This document shows, piece after piece, positions 24,271-33,047 of a stretch of DNA of 64,000 bases. Every line of letters starts with the position of its first letter. Within the stretch, counting starts at the first letter, position 1. Source of the DNA: Balneola sp. (GTDB lineage Bacteria; Bacteroidota; Rhodothermia; Balneolales; Balneolaceae); NCBI GenBank assembly GCA_003712055.1, contig RHLJ01000005.1:186001-250000 (forward strand), given 5' to 3'. The notes beneath the pieces are model-generated. The model did not search any database. It saw nothing but the letters and a program-made list of their open reading frames with translations, and was not told the origin of the DNA. A program made the translations under genes and the position numbers.

Positions 24271-24825
24271 CTACAGAGAGGCTTCAGGAATTTCACCTTT
24301 AAATGGGCCAACAATTTCTGAGGTAATCCATCCGCCATAAAATCCACCAGGCTGAGGACGCACTTTTTCTCCGTCAACATAGCAGTCAAGGTGAGCAGGA
24401 TAGAACGAGAGGTATCCAGCTATTGCTGAGAAATCCTCAAAGGGATTAGGATAGCTCCAGGCTACTTTTCTTAAAATCCCGGTACCGGCTATCACATCCC
24501 AGTATTGGGCAGCTCCTTTCCATTCACAAAGAGAAGCCCCTCCAGATGGTTGCAAAAAATCCATATTTAAAGAATCTGGGGGAAGATAGAAAGTAGGGGG
24601 ACTGGCAGTTTCTAAAATTCGGATAGCTCTACTGGTTTCTGAAATTATAATTCCTTCTGATTTGACGACAACTGTTCTGGAATCAGCTACAATCTTGGGA
24701 GGCCTTGGGTAATCCCAAACAGATTCTTGTCCTGATTCAGGCTCTAATGCAAAAGGAGGTCGTTTTTGACCACGGTATTCCCATTTGTCTCTGTTTGCTT
24801 TAATCCAGTTTGGTATTTTAGCCAT
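24271..24825 (-). CDS. DUF427 domain protein
   Basis: A 184-residue cytoplasmic protein of the DUF427 family: ESVWDYPRPPKIVADSRTVVVKSEG, IRILETASPPTFYLPPDSLNMDFL, EWKGAAQYWDV and WSYPNPF match the family plan of a small beta-barrel. No established activity. I start at ATG 24825 (MAKIPNWIKANRDKWEYRGQ); the longer frame begins with a TTG and adds 11 residues. Alone on the minus strand, divergent from the aromatic amino acid hydroxylase (142 bp between starts). Confidence 0.88.
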   Translation of the reverse strand: MAKIPNWIKANRDKWEYRGQKRPPFALEPESGQESVWDYPRPPKIVADSRTVVVKSEGIIISETSRAIRILETASPPTFYLPPDSLNMDFLQPSGGASLCEWKGAAQYWDVIAGTGILRKVAWSYPNPFEDFSAIAGYLSFYPAHLDCYVDGEKVRPQPGGFYGGWITSEIVGPFKGEIPEASL

Positions 24826-24967
24826 GAATAATTGTTTGAGATATTTTTTTATGGACAATTACTACTTAAAAATGGTTTCAAGCTTACAAGTTTTGACTTC
24901 AAATTTTATGTAAAAAGCGCTACCATAATTAGCTGAATTCATTAAAACTGGTACTTAATCTCTATCC

Positions 24968-26731
24968 ATGGATGTTCATTTTGAGTTAAATGAAGTAACC
25001 GCCAAGCTTCCTAAACATCTGCACAAATTTATAGTCCGGCAACCCTATGAGGATTATACTGCGCAAAACCAGGCTGTATGGCGCTATGTGATGCGAATGA
25101 ATGTAGACTACCTGAGCAAAGTAGCACATGGTTCTTATATCGAGGGACTGGCAAAAACAGGGATCTTTGTTGATGAAATTCCTAGGATGGAAGGAATGAA
25201 CCGCATTCTTAAGGATATCGGATGGGCGGCTGTATCAGTAGATGGTTTTATCCCGCCCAATGCTTTTATGGAATTCCAAGCCTACAATGTATTGGTGATC
25301 GCATCTGAGATGCGAACCATTGATCATATTGAGTACACTCCAGCTCCGGATATTATACATGAAGCAGCAGGGCATGCTCCAATCATAGCCAATCCTGAAT
25401 ATGCAGAATATTTGAGGAGGTTTGGAGAAATTGGTAGTAAGGCGATCTCATCGGCTAAAGATTACGAGATGTACGAAGCCATTCGCTTACTATCTATTCT
25501 TAAGGAAGACCCCAACTCATCTCAAGATGAAATAGATAAAGCTCAACAGCAGGTTGAGCATCTACAGGAAAATATGGGTGAACTTTCCGAAATGGCTATG
25601 ATCAGAAACCTTCATTGGTGGACTGTCGAGTATGGATTAATCGGAGATCTTGAAGATCCAAAGATTTATGGAGCTGGACTGCTGTCCTCAATAGGGGAGA
25701 GCAAATGGTGCCTGCAACCAGAGGTTAAAAAGGCGCCTTATTCTTTAGATGCTGTGTATCAGAATTTTGATATCACTAAGCCACAGCCTCAGCTTTTCGT
25801 TACTCCTAATTTTGCTTTCTTAAGTCAGGTTTTAGAAGAATTTGCGAATACTATGGCTTTGAGAACAGGAGGATTAAAAGGTGTACTCAAACTCATTGAT
25901 TCGGGGAGTCTTGGTACCGTTGAACTAAGTACCGGAGTTCAGATTTCCGGCACTTTTACTGAGGTAATAAAAGATCAAAATGGCAACGTCGCCTATTTAA
26001 GAACAACAGGCCCAACAGCTCTAGCTAATCGAGACAGAGAACTTATAAAGCATGGAACATTTTACCATACGGATGGTTTTGGGAGTCCTGTAGGAAATCT
26101 AAGGGGTATAAACCTACCTATTGAAGATATGTCTCCAAGAGATCTTGAGGCTTATGGTATTTATGAAGGCAAAGAGGTTTCTCTCGAATTCGAAAGCGGC
26201 GTGAAAGTTGAAGGGAGGATCGTTACAGGAACCAGGGATATTCGAGGTAAGATCCTATTAATAACCTTCGAAGAATGCACCGTTAGCTTTGAAGATCGAA
26301 TACTCTTTAAACCTGAATGGGGAGTATATGATATGGTTATTGGGAAAGAAATTGTTTCAGCCTTTGCCGGTCCTGCTGATGTGAACTCTTTCGAAGAGAT
26401 AGGGAAAGTATCAGAAACGAAGACCCATAAGATTAGCTACTCTGATTCTGAAAAAGTATTGTTTGATTATTACACGACAGTAAGAAAGCTGAGAGAAAAT
26501 GAAGATATTACTTCAGAAGATCTCAAAGAGATATCTGAGAGAATAAGGGCGGACTTTCCGAAGGACTGGCTACTCCCACTTGAGCTTTATGAATTGGCTT
26601 CAAAATATGAGCTGGAAATACAGGATGAACTGTTGTCTTATCTGGATAACTTAAAACAAGATGAGTCACTTAAAAAACTCATTGAGAATGGGTTAGAGAT
26701 CATTCAAAAAAATGAGCTGCAGGGAGCTTAA
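24968..26731 (+). CDS. Aromatic amino acid hydroxylase, long form
   Basis: Pterin- and iron-dependent monooxygenase, probably phenylalanine 4-hydroxylase. Iron ligands are His131 and His136 (PDIIHEAAGHAP) and Glu221 (WWTVEYGLIGD). The catalytic domain occupies about residues 15-320; the remaining 260 residues (two beta-rich segments with GTVELSTGVQISGTF and VEGRIVTGTRDIRG, then a helical tail) are absent from the short bacterial PhhA enzymes. Long forms of about 580 residues are, from memory, usual in Bacteroidota-like bacteria. There is no phhB (pterin carbinolamine dehydratase) beside it. Pterin could come from the folE route. Confidence 0.93.
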   Translation: MDVHFELNEVTAKLPKHLHKFIVRQPYEDYTAQNQAVWRYVMRMNVDYLSKVAHGSYIEGLAKTGIFVDEIPRMEGMNRILKDIGWAAVSVDGFIPPNAFMEFQAYNVLVIASEMRTIDHIEYTPAPDIIHEAAGHAPIIANPEYAEYLRRFGEIGSKAISSAKDYEMYEAIRLLSILKEDPNSSQDEIDKAQQQVEHLQENMGELSEMAMIRNLHWWTVEYGLIGDLEDPKIYGAGLLSSIGESKWCLQPEVKKAPYSLDAVYQNFDITKPQPQLFVTPNFAFLSQVLEEFANTMALRTGGLKGVLKLIDSGSLGTVELSTGVQISGTFTEVIKDQNGNVAYLRTTGPTALANRDRELIKHGTFYHTDGFGSPVGNLRGINLPIEDMSPRDLEAYGIYEGKEVSLEFESGVKVEGRIVTGTRDIRGKILLITFEECTVSFEDRILFKPEWGVYDMVIGKEIVSAFAGPADVNSFEEIGKVSETKTHKISYSDSEKVLFDYYTTVRKLRENEDITSEDLKEISERIRADFPKDWLLPLELYELASKYELEIQDELLSYLDNLKQDESLKKLIENGLEIIQKNELQGA

Positions 26732-26752
26732 GAGTCTGGATCTGGTATTTAT

Positions 26753-28285
26753 CTAATAGTAAGTTCCGGAGTTACTAACAAATGCGATTTTTTTACTATC
26801 GGGTGACCAGCTTGGTACATTCATCGTTCCCTGCCCACCATATACATAGGCGATAATTGTTGGCTCTCCACCTTCAATAGGCATCAGTCGAAGCATTACT
26901 TCTTTATAAAAAGGGTGTTGAGAAGGCTCAACATCGGTTCCAAAACTGATAAAAGCTATCCATTTTCCGTCAGGTGAGATATGTGGAAACCAATCATTAA
27001 ACTCTTCATCAAATGTTAATTGAGTTTCATTCGAACCATCAGCATCCATTCTCCAAATCTGCATAGCACCAGTCCGGTCGGAATTAAAATAGATGTATTT
27101 TCCATCTGGTGAGTACTCAGAGCCGTCATCTAAACCTGGGGTGTCTGTGAGCTGGATTTCTTCCATGGTATTAATATCAGCAGAGTAGATGTCATATTTC
27201 CCATTTCTGAAACCTGTAAAAGCAACTCTGCTATTATCAGGTGATATTCCATGAAGGTATGAAGCTCCTATGCCCGATTTTGTGACTTGTTTGAGACTGT
27301 CACTCCCATTACTTGGAAGTATGTATATAGTTGAATTATTGTCGTCGTCGGGATTATGATTGCTTATTCCAAGCAACTTTCCATCAAATGATAACACATG
27401 GTCATTATTGTTATTAACGGCGAAACCTGAATTGAGTAGTTCTATTTTTTCCTTTTCAAAGTGATAGGTATATAGATAGCCATTAGAATTATAGATCAGG
27501 CTTTCTCCATCAACAGTCCAGTTCGGAGCCTGAATAGAATGTTCAGACTCAAATAAAACCGTTCTATTTCCAGTCTCAATATTAAGGATTTCCATCCTGC
27601 TACCCAGGTATTGTTGATATTGAATTAAATCTTCCGGAGCAGGTTTTATAATCCTGACATTTCTAAATTTGGCTTGTTCAATAACATCCGGATTATGTGC
27701 ACATACATAAATGCCAGCCAGAACTTCATTTTTTAAATTAACCTCAGAAGTTTGGACAACAGAGAAAGGGTTTCCTTTTTTAGCTGTTGAAAATATATAG
27801 GTGTCACCAATTCTGGCCAATTGGATTACATTCGCAGAGCTATCCTTCGATACAGTTTCCTCTGTAGGGCCGTTAAATTCTTTTCTGTATTGCAGCGATA
27901 CTAATCCGTCTCCATGAACGGTACCATTAACCATTGCTGAATGAGAGGAGAGGTTGTTCCTGACTGCCCAGCCAACCTTACGATGTGGATCAACTCCTTC
28001 ACCAACAAACTCAATTTCTGCTCTAAGTATGAAATCTCCTTGAACAGCTTTCCATAGAAAGTGCATTTCGTCTGTTTCGGCCCACATGTTAAAACCGGAT
28101 CCTGTAATCATATATTCTTCTGTTTCGTGATTGTACTCAACTGAACCAGCATGTTTTACCTCACCTATATCTATGGAGTTGTCAAATATTCCTAATTGGT
28201 AGTCGGGTAGTACATCATCAGGGATTGAACAGAACATGAAAAGGCTGATTACCGGAATCAATAATACCAGGTGTTTGACATTCAT
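26753..28285 (-). CDS. Lipoprotein with jelly-roll-like N-domain and TolB-like beta-propeller
   Basis: A 510-residue exported protein: a hydrophobic signal ending FMFCS (Cys19), a first domain (about residues 35-215) with FNMWAETDEMHFLWKAVQGDFILRAEIEF and VGWAVRN, as in DUF1349/concanavalin-like domains, and a C-terminal propeller with PD40 repeats (SPDNSRVAFTG, SPDGKYIYFNSDRTG, SPDGKWIAFIS, SPDSKKIAFVS). Such two-part proteins in these bacteria are often annotated as biopolymer-transport TolB-like; real roles are unknown, likely binding of a polymer or protein at the cell surface. Not linked to tolB/pal genes here. Monocistronic. Confidence 0.85.
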   Translation of the reverse strand: MNVKHLVLLIPVISLFMFCSIPDDVLPDYQLGIFDNSIDIGEVKHAGSVEYNHETEEYMITGSGFNMWAETDEMHFLWKAVQGDFILRAEIEFVGEGVDPHRKVGWAVRNNLSSHSAMVNGTVHGDGLVSLQYRKEFNGPTEETVSKDSSANVIQLARIGDTYIFSTAKKGNPFSVVQTSEVNLKNEVLAGIYVCAHNPDVIEQAKFRNVRIIKPAPEDLIQYQQYLGSRMEILNIETGNRTVLFESEHSIQAPNWTVDGESLIYNSNGYLYTYHFEKEKIELLNSGFAVNNNNDHVLSFDGKLLGISNHNPDDDNNSTIYILPSNGSDSLKQVTKSGIGASYLHGISPDNSRVAFTGFRNGKYDIYSADINTMEEIQLTDTPGLDDGSEYSPDGKYIYFNSDRTGAMQIWRMDADGSNETQLTFDEEFNDWFPHISPDGKWIAFISFGTDVEPSQHPFYKEVMLRLMPIEGGEPTIIAYVYGGQGTMNVPSWSPDSKKIAFVSNSGTYY

Positions 28286-28425
28286 AAAGCGAGTAGGTTG
28301 GAAGTGTAATAGGCTGAACGAGTATATAGTAAAATGAATTGATTAATCCTACTTATAGAACTTTAAATTGAGTTACAATTGGTAAGAGATGAAGAGAGAA
28401 AAGAAAACTTCGACTCCTGACAGAA

Positions 28426-29151
28426 TCAGAAAAATATGCTCATCGTCCTAAGGCCAAGAGGTCCATTTACTACTTTAAAAGGCTCGCCAAATTCAAACCC
28501 TCCTAAGTGACCAAAATAGCGGGCTCTGGCTTCCAATTGTTTAAAGTATCTATTTGAAGAAATATAGGTCTCCGGTTCGCTACCGGGTTCAGTTACATTA
28601 AACTGGGTGTCAAATGCGAGAATAGCCTTTTTCTTTTGCTCCCAATGCTCAGAAATATCCAGTATAAAATCTGGATCAAATGGGCGGTCCTGCATGTATT
28701 GAATGATATGCCCAGGCCTCCATGCAGATTGTTGATTCCCGTTATCATCAATACTTTCAAGCTTACTTAACCCTGAGTAGAATAGAGCATCGATGCATAA
28801 TTGAGTTGCCTTACTATGGTCAGGATGACGATCATAAGAAGCCCCAATAATACATAGCTTGGGGCGCTTAGCGCGAACTTCACGAATGATCGCTAGTTGA
28901 TTTTCTTCCGAGTTTTCCAGAATAGAATCACCAAGATTTAGATTAGTGCGATAGGAAATACCCAGTACTTTGGTTGCTTCTTCTACTTCTTTTGCTCTGA
29001 TTTCTGCCGTACCTCGTGTTCCCATTTCTCCTTTAGTCAAATCCACCAGGCCCACAGAAAGACTTTCTGAAACTAACCTGGAGATCGTACCCCCGGCATT
29101 TAGTTCCGCATCATCAGGATGAGCAGCAAAGACGAGTACATCTAGATCCAT
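28426..29151 (-). CDS. bshB1: Bacillithiol biosynthesis deacetylase BshB1
   Basis: Zinc deacetylase of the LmbE/PIG-L family, which removes the acetyl group from GlcNAc-malate to give GlcN-malate, a step of bacillithiol synthesis. The 241-residue protein has the zinc motif AHPDD (His11, Asp13, Asp14) and the later ligand in DRHPDHS. The TKGEMGTRG segment and overall length fit BshB1 rather than mycothiol-type deacetylases. BshA and BshC are not in this window. The neighbours do not help with regulation; the gene diverges from the exporter operon with 278 bp between starts. Confidence 0.9.
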   Translation of the reverse strand: MDLDVLVFAAHPDDAELNAGGTISRLVSESLSVGLVDLTKGEMGTRGTAEIRAKEVEEATKVLGISYRTNLNLGDSILENSEENQLAIIREVRAKRPKLCIIGASYDRHPDHSKATQLCIDALFYSGLSKLESIDDNGNQQSAWRPGHIIQYMQDRPFDPDFILDISEHWEQKKKAILAFDTQFNVTEPGSEPETYISSNRYFKQLEARARYFGHLGGFEFGEPFKVVNGPLGLRTMSIFF

Positions 29152-29276
29152 TCTTTTTTAAAGAAAGTAAGAAGTTTTTGATATGAACCTAAATTTCAAA
29201 TTTGATAGGCTTTATAAAAACTCTATTAAATTTGGACATATGGTTTACATTTTCTATCCACTTAGGGTGCCGCAGC

Positions 29277-29319
29277 GTTATTGGTTATTTGTTGATCACG
29301 TTACCAATAACAAATAACC
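29277..29319. repeat. AT-rich palindrome, copy C, with two alternative hairpins
   Basis: Two mutually exclusive stems can be drawn: GTTATTGGT/ACCAATAAC (29277-29285 with 29303-29311) or GGTTATTTGTT/AACAAATAACC (29283-29293 with 29309-29319). It is a variant of the palindromes at 5515 and 24151, and sits 111 bp before the ATG of the first exporter permease. Confidence 0.75.
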
Positions 29320-29429
29320 ATTGGGCAATCATTTATTGTACTTTACAAAAGTTTTTTAATTTTGAACTTTCTGAAACGAAAAGGAATTTGTCTCGTACGG
29401 ATTTCGCATTGTTCAACATTCTTTCCACT

Positions 29430-30656
29430 ATGAGATTTTTAAATAGCTTTTTCGAAGGGCTTCGGGTAGCTCTTCGGGCCCTCGCCATTAACAAGGTTCG
29501 CTCAGTGTTGACCGCTCTTTGTATCATTATTGGAATCACCATGGTTACTGTAGTTGATTCGGTTACAACCGGAATGGATGAGAATTTCGAAAATAGTATG
29601 GCTATGCTGGGTCGAAATGTAGTATATGTTGAAAAATGGCCATGGGATTGGGGAGATTTAGAATGGTGGGAGATTGCAGGACGTAAAGAAATGCAATTGG
29701 ATTATGTTGAATTCCTCGACGAAAATAGTCGCCTGGCTAGTGATGTAGCCGCATCAGCTAATCAAAATGTATCTATCCGCTATAAAGATAAAAATGCTGA
29801 TCAGGTTGGGATTAATGGGGCTACGGCGAATTATTTAAATATACAGGGATTGAATATTGAACGAGGACGAATGTTCACCGAAGAGGAGGCAAGGTCAGGG
29901 GTAAAGGTTGTTATCATAGGTAAATCTCTCCAAGAAGGCTTATTTGAGGAAGAGGATCCGTTGGGGAAAGAAATACGACTTGGAGGTCAACGGTTTACAG
30001 TAATTGGAATTCTTGAAAAACAAGGGAGTTTTCTCGGTTTAGGGGATGCTGATAATCGAGCAATTATACCAATTACAGCCTATGGAACTATTTATGGATT
30101 GAGGTGGGGGATACAAATTGGAGTGAAGTTTCCGGATGAGCAAAGTGCTATCGACGGAGAATATGAAATTGAAGGGCTTATGCGAAGAGTTCGAAACATT
30201 GATGCTGCTGAAGACAATGACTTTGCAATTAATAAACCTCAGGCCTTTGAGGAACAACTCGCTGGCTTCAAAAATGGAGTATATCTTGGAGGTTTTGTTT
30301 TGGTAGGGCTTTCTCTTCTGATTGGAGGTATTGGAATCATGAATATCATGTTTGTATCGGTAAGAGAACGAACTAAAGAAATAGGAATTCGAAAAGCAGT
30401 GGGTGCTAAATCATGGGAAATACTCACACAATTTTTAATTGAAGCTGTAATGATATGTATGCTTGGAGGGTTGTTTGGTGTAGTTCTAGCTTCTTTTTTT
30501 ACCGTAATGATTGACCAAGTATTTACGGCCACAATGAATTTAGGAGTAGTACTTTTTGCTTTTGTTCTTTGCTCTTTAGTTGGAATTACTTTTGGTTTTA
30601 TTCCCGCTTACAAAGCTGCAAAGTCTGATCCTATTGAATCCCTAAGATTTGAATAA
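29430..30656 (+). CDS. ABC transporter permease, MacB/FtsX type (first)
   Basis: A 408-residue permease: a first membrane helix at about 22-43 (VRSVLTALCIIIGITMV), a MacB-like periplasmic domain, three C-terminal helices (from about 278) and the hallmark end AAKSDPIESLRFE. The E.G.R.A..A in FFEGLRVALRALAINKVRS is the usual entry of such permeases. I place the start at ATG 29430, since the longer frame (from 29202) runs through the palindrome at 29277 and lacks family character. Its stop overlaps the start of the second permease by one base. Probably forms a heterodimer with it. Confidence 0.92.
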   Translation: MRFLNSFFEGLRVALRALAINKVRSVLTALCIIIGITMVTVVDSVTTGMDENFENSMAMLGRNVVYVEKWPWDWGDLEWWEIAGRKEMQLDYVEFLDENSRLASDVAASANQNVSIRYKDKNADQVGINGATANYLNIQGLNIERGRMFTEEEARSGVKVVIIGKSLQEGLFEEEDPLGKEIRLGGQRFTVIGILEKQGSFLGLGDADNRAIIPITAYGTIYGLRWGIQIGVKFPDEQSAIDGEYEIEGLMRRVRNIDAAEDNDFAINKPQAFEEQLAGFKNGVYLGGFVLVGLSLLIGGIGIMNIMFVSVRERTKEIGIRKAVGAKSWEILTQFLIEAVMICMLGGLFGVVLASFFTVMIDQVFTATMNLGVVLFAFVLCSLVGITFGFIPAYKAAKSDPIESLRFE

Positions 30657-31879
30657 TGCAGTTCACCGAAACTTTTAAGCAGGCAACCGATTCTTTAAGA
30701 GCGAATAAGATACGCTCTTTTCTCACTCTCTTAGCTTTGGTAATTGGAGTATTTTCAGTAATTGTTTCCACTACTGCAGTTGCTGTGCTGGACAATTTCT
30801 TCACCAATACAATGAGTATTCTGGGAAGTGATGTAATTACTGTTCAAAAAAATCCCGCAGTTCAAATGGGGCCGAATGATCCCAGTTTAAGGAATAGGAA
30901 GAATATCAAATTTGAGGATGCAGAAGATCTTCAGGATCGTGCGCAAATAGCTGAAGGAATATCTCCATTAACTACCTTTAGTTGGACCAAGATAACCTAT
31001 GGGGATCAAGAGACAGACCCGGATGTTATGATTCGGGGTAGCAATGACGAATTTATCGAAAACAATGCGTTCACCCTTGGAGATGGAAGAAATATAAATG
31101 AGGAAGATATTCAATATGCCAGAAATGTAGTTGTGCTTGGAAAAGATGTTCAGGTTGAGCTCTTTGAAAATGAATACCCACTTGGGAAAACGGTGAGAAT
31201 TGATGGCAAGCCATATTTGGTAATAGGGCTTTTAGATAAAAAGGGTCAAATTTTTGGGTCTTCCTTCGATAATCTTGTAATTATTCCTTATACCACTGGT
31301 GTTAAAAATTATGGAGGAGAAAGAGGTATAGGTATCCAGCTACGGGCTCCTGAGATTGCCAAACTAGAGAATACTATTGAAGAAGTTACAGGGATTATGA
31401 GGGTTATTCGTGGAGTAAACCCATTAGATGATAATGATTTTGAAATTATTACTAATGATTCGCTTGGTGGTACTTTCGATAACTTTACCGGAGTACTTTT
31501 TTGGGCGGGTATTTTCATTGGCATAATTACACTTCTAGGTGCCGGAATCGGAGTAATGAATATAATGTTAGTTTCTGTTACAGAACGAACTCGAGAGATT
31601 GGGATCAGAAAATCTGTTGGTGCAACCAGAAAAGCGATTGTAAACCAATTTTTAATGGAAGCAATATTCGTCTGCCAACTCGGTGGGTTAATAGGTTTGA
31701 TTTTAGGAATAATAGGTGGTAATTATGTTGCAGTACTATTAGACACGGAACCAGTTGTACCTTTGGTTTCAGTCTTAGGTAGTTTCTTTGGTATGACCTT
31801 TGTCGGTTTAATATTTGGAGTATATCCTGCCTATAAGGCTTCTAAACTTGACCCAATAGAGAGTTTACGCTACGAATAA
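30656..31879 (+). CDS. ABC transporter permease, MacB/FtsX type (second)
   Basis: A 407-residue paralogue of the previous gene (MacB_PCD plus FtsX domain; ends YKASKLDPIESLRYE). Shared blocks are NKIRSFLTLLALVIGVFSVI near the N-terminus, GKDVQVELFENEYPLGKTVRIDGKPYLVIGLL, and NIMLVSVTERTREIGIRKSVGATRKAI before the last helices. One-base overlap (TAATG) with the first permease argues for coupling. The matching ATPase lies at the end of the operon (35861). Substrate unknown; MacB-like systems export peptides, lipopeptides or toxins rather than take up nutrients. Confidence 0.92.
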   Translation: MQFTETFKQATDSLRANKIRSFLTLLALVIGVFSVIVSTTAVAVLDNFFTNTMSILGSDVITVQKNPAVQMGPNDPSLRNRKNIKFEDAEDLQDRAQIAEGISPLTTFSWTKITYGDQETDPDVMIRGSNDEFIENNAFTLGDGRNINEEDIQYARNVVVLGKDVQVELFENEYPLGKTVRIDGKPYLVIGLLDKKGQIFGSSFDNLVIIPYTTGVKNYGGERGIGIQLRAPEIAKLENTIEEVTGIMRVIRGVNPLDDNDFEIITNDSLGGTFDNFTGVLFWAGIFIGIITLLGAGIGVMNIMLVSVTERTREIGIRKSVGATRKAIVNQFLMEAIFVCQLGGLIGLILGIIGGNYVAVLLDTEPVVPLVSVLGSFFGMTFVGLIFGVYPAYKASKLDPIESLRYE

Positions 31880-31948
31880 GATTTAAAGCGGAACGAAATT
31901 TCGATTCTTGTATATTATTTAGGTGCAAGAAATTAGTAGGGCATTACT

Positions 31949-32161
31949 ATGAATGAAGAAATAATTCAAAATTTAAATGAACGCCTTGATCTCGCTATCG
32001 AGAAAGGAAGAGATATTCTTTCTGATGAGGAGCTTCAGCTTCGATTGAAAGAACTGAAAGACCAGGCTGAAGAAACAATTCGTGAACGACCGCTTCTAAG
32101 TGTTGCAGTGGTTGCGGCGGTAGGATTTATCATTGGGCGCTTGTTACGCTCAGACGATTAA
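31949..32161 (+). CDS. Small helical membrane-anchored protein, YqjD/ElaB (DUF883)-like
   Basis: A 70-residue protein with a charged amphipathic helix (residues 1-47) and one C-terminal helix VAVVAAVGFIIGRLL followed by RSDD. This is the architecture of YqjD/ElaB proteins, which bind the inner membrane and sometimes ribosomes. It starts 69 bp after the second permease and is followed, one base after its stop, by the holin-like gene. With the next two genes it forms a trio comparable to yqjD-yqjE-yqjK. Confidence 0.8.
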   Translation: MNEEIIQNLNERLDLAIEKGRDILSDEELQLRLKELKDQAEETIRERPLLSVAVVAAVGFIIGRLLRSDD

Positions 32162-32162
32162 C

Positions 32163-32576
32163 ATGGATCAACTAAATACAAGGTTAAAGCAAATTACCGG
32201 GGAACTTAAAGAGTATATAGAAACCCGGATTAACCTACTTGTTCTCAATGTAGGAGAACAAGTTACGGGCTGGGTTGGAATTTCTACTCAGAAAATTATT
32301 GGATTTACGGTGCTTGGTTGCGGATTATTTTTCGCCGCTATTGCATTGGCTTTTTACCTTGGAGATTTGCTCGAAGACGACGCGCTTGGCTTTTTGGTGG
32401 TATCACTTCCTTTATTGCTTATCGGAGTAATTTTTGCGTTTTCAAAACCTTTTGGTATTGCAAAGTCGATTCAGAGGCAATTGATGTCAGGAGTAATTAA
32501 GTCGATTGAAGAAGATGAAGAACAAGAAGCACTCCAATTAAGTGAAGGTCAAAGGAAGAAGGAGTTGAAGCAATGA
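32163..32576 (+). CDS. Holin-X/YqjE-like small membrane protein
   Basis: A 137-residue protein with an amphipathic N-terminus (1-45), two tightly spaced hydrophobic helices (about 45-65 and 75-98) and a charged tail rich in Glu/Lys, as in phage-holin superfamily Holin-X/YqjE proteins. Start at ATG 32163, right after the preceding stop; a frame opening 30 bp earlier would overlap the YqjD-like gene. It overlaps the next ATG by 4 bp (ATGA). YqjE-like proteins are not shown to be holins; the name comes from topology only. Confidence 0.8.
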   Translation: MDQLNTRLKQITGELKEYIETRINLLVLNVGEQVTGWVGISTQKIIGFTVLGCGLFFAAIALAFYLGDLLEDDALGFLVVSLPLLLIGVIFAFSKPFGIAKSIQRQLMSGVIKSIEEDEEQEALQLSEGQRKKELKQ

Positions 32577-32923
32577 GTAAGTCAAAAGATCCCATTGCGC
32601 AAAAAAAGAAAGAACTGAAAGCCAACCTGGTAAGAATACAGAATGATTTAGACCAATCACTTACAAATGTTCGCGATGAGGTTGCCGAAAGTTTTACTCC
32701 TAAGGAAATTGTTAAGAAGTATCCGCTCCCTGTAATTGGAGTATCCTTAGTAATAGGTTTCTTACTTGGTTCAGGAGGGGGGAGCCGAAAATCTGGTAAA
32801 TCGTCTAAGGAAGGAATTGCTCAATCGGTTGGGAATTCTATCAAAAAGAAACTTACTCAAAAAGCGGTAGATGCTGCATTAGACTATGTTGACGAAAAAT
32901 TTTTAAACCGAAAGGAAGATTAA
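32573..32923 (+). CDS. Small membrane-anchored helical protein, DUF3618/YtxH-like
   Basis: A 116-residue protein: charged helix 1-45, one hydrophobic segment LPVIGVSLVIGFLLG (about 53-67), then Gly/Ser-Lys linker and a C-terminal helix ending YVDEKFLNRKED. The plan resembles DUF3618 or DUF883 proteins. It is the third of the trio between the permeases and the TolC gene. The overlap with the previous gene indicates co-translation. No enzymatic motif. Confidence 0.75.
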   Translation: MSKSKDPIAQKKKELKANLVRIQNDLDQSLTNVRDEVAESFTPKEIVKKYPLPVIGVSLVIGFLLGSGGGSRKSGKSSKEGIAQSVGNSIKKKLTQKAVDAALDYVDEKFLNRKED

Positions 32924-33047
32924 ATTCGTCTTAGAAGCGATTAAATAAGTAAAAGGTTATAAAACCTAATCACAGTAGAAAATTCTGTAACTATTTTTAG
33001 TGTCTAACGTGCAAGCACACCGCAATTAAACCAAGATATAAATAGAT

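Noticed and set aside
29202-29429. N-terminal extension of the first permease
   Set aside because: It runs through a palindromic repeat, has no permease character, and a normal FtsX/MacB start is present at 29430.
30039-31524. Reverse-strand frames inside the permease genes
   Set aside because: They are antisense shadows of well-conserved permease reading frames.
32163-32576. True phage holin / prophage remnant
   Set aside because: No other phage genes are near; the trio context fits YqjD/YqjE-type membrane proteins.
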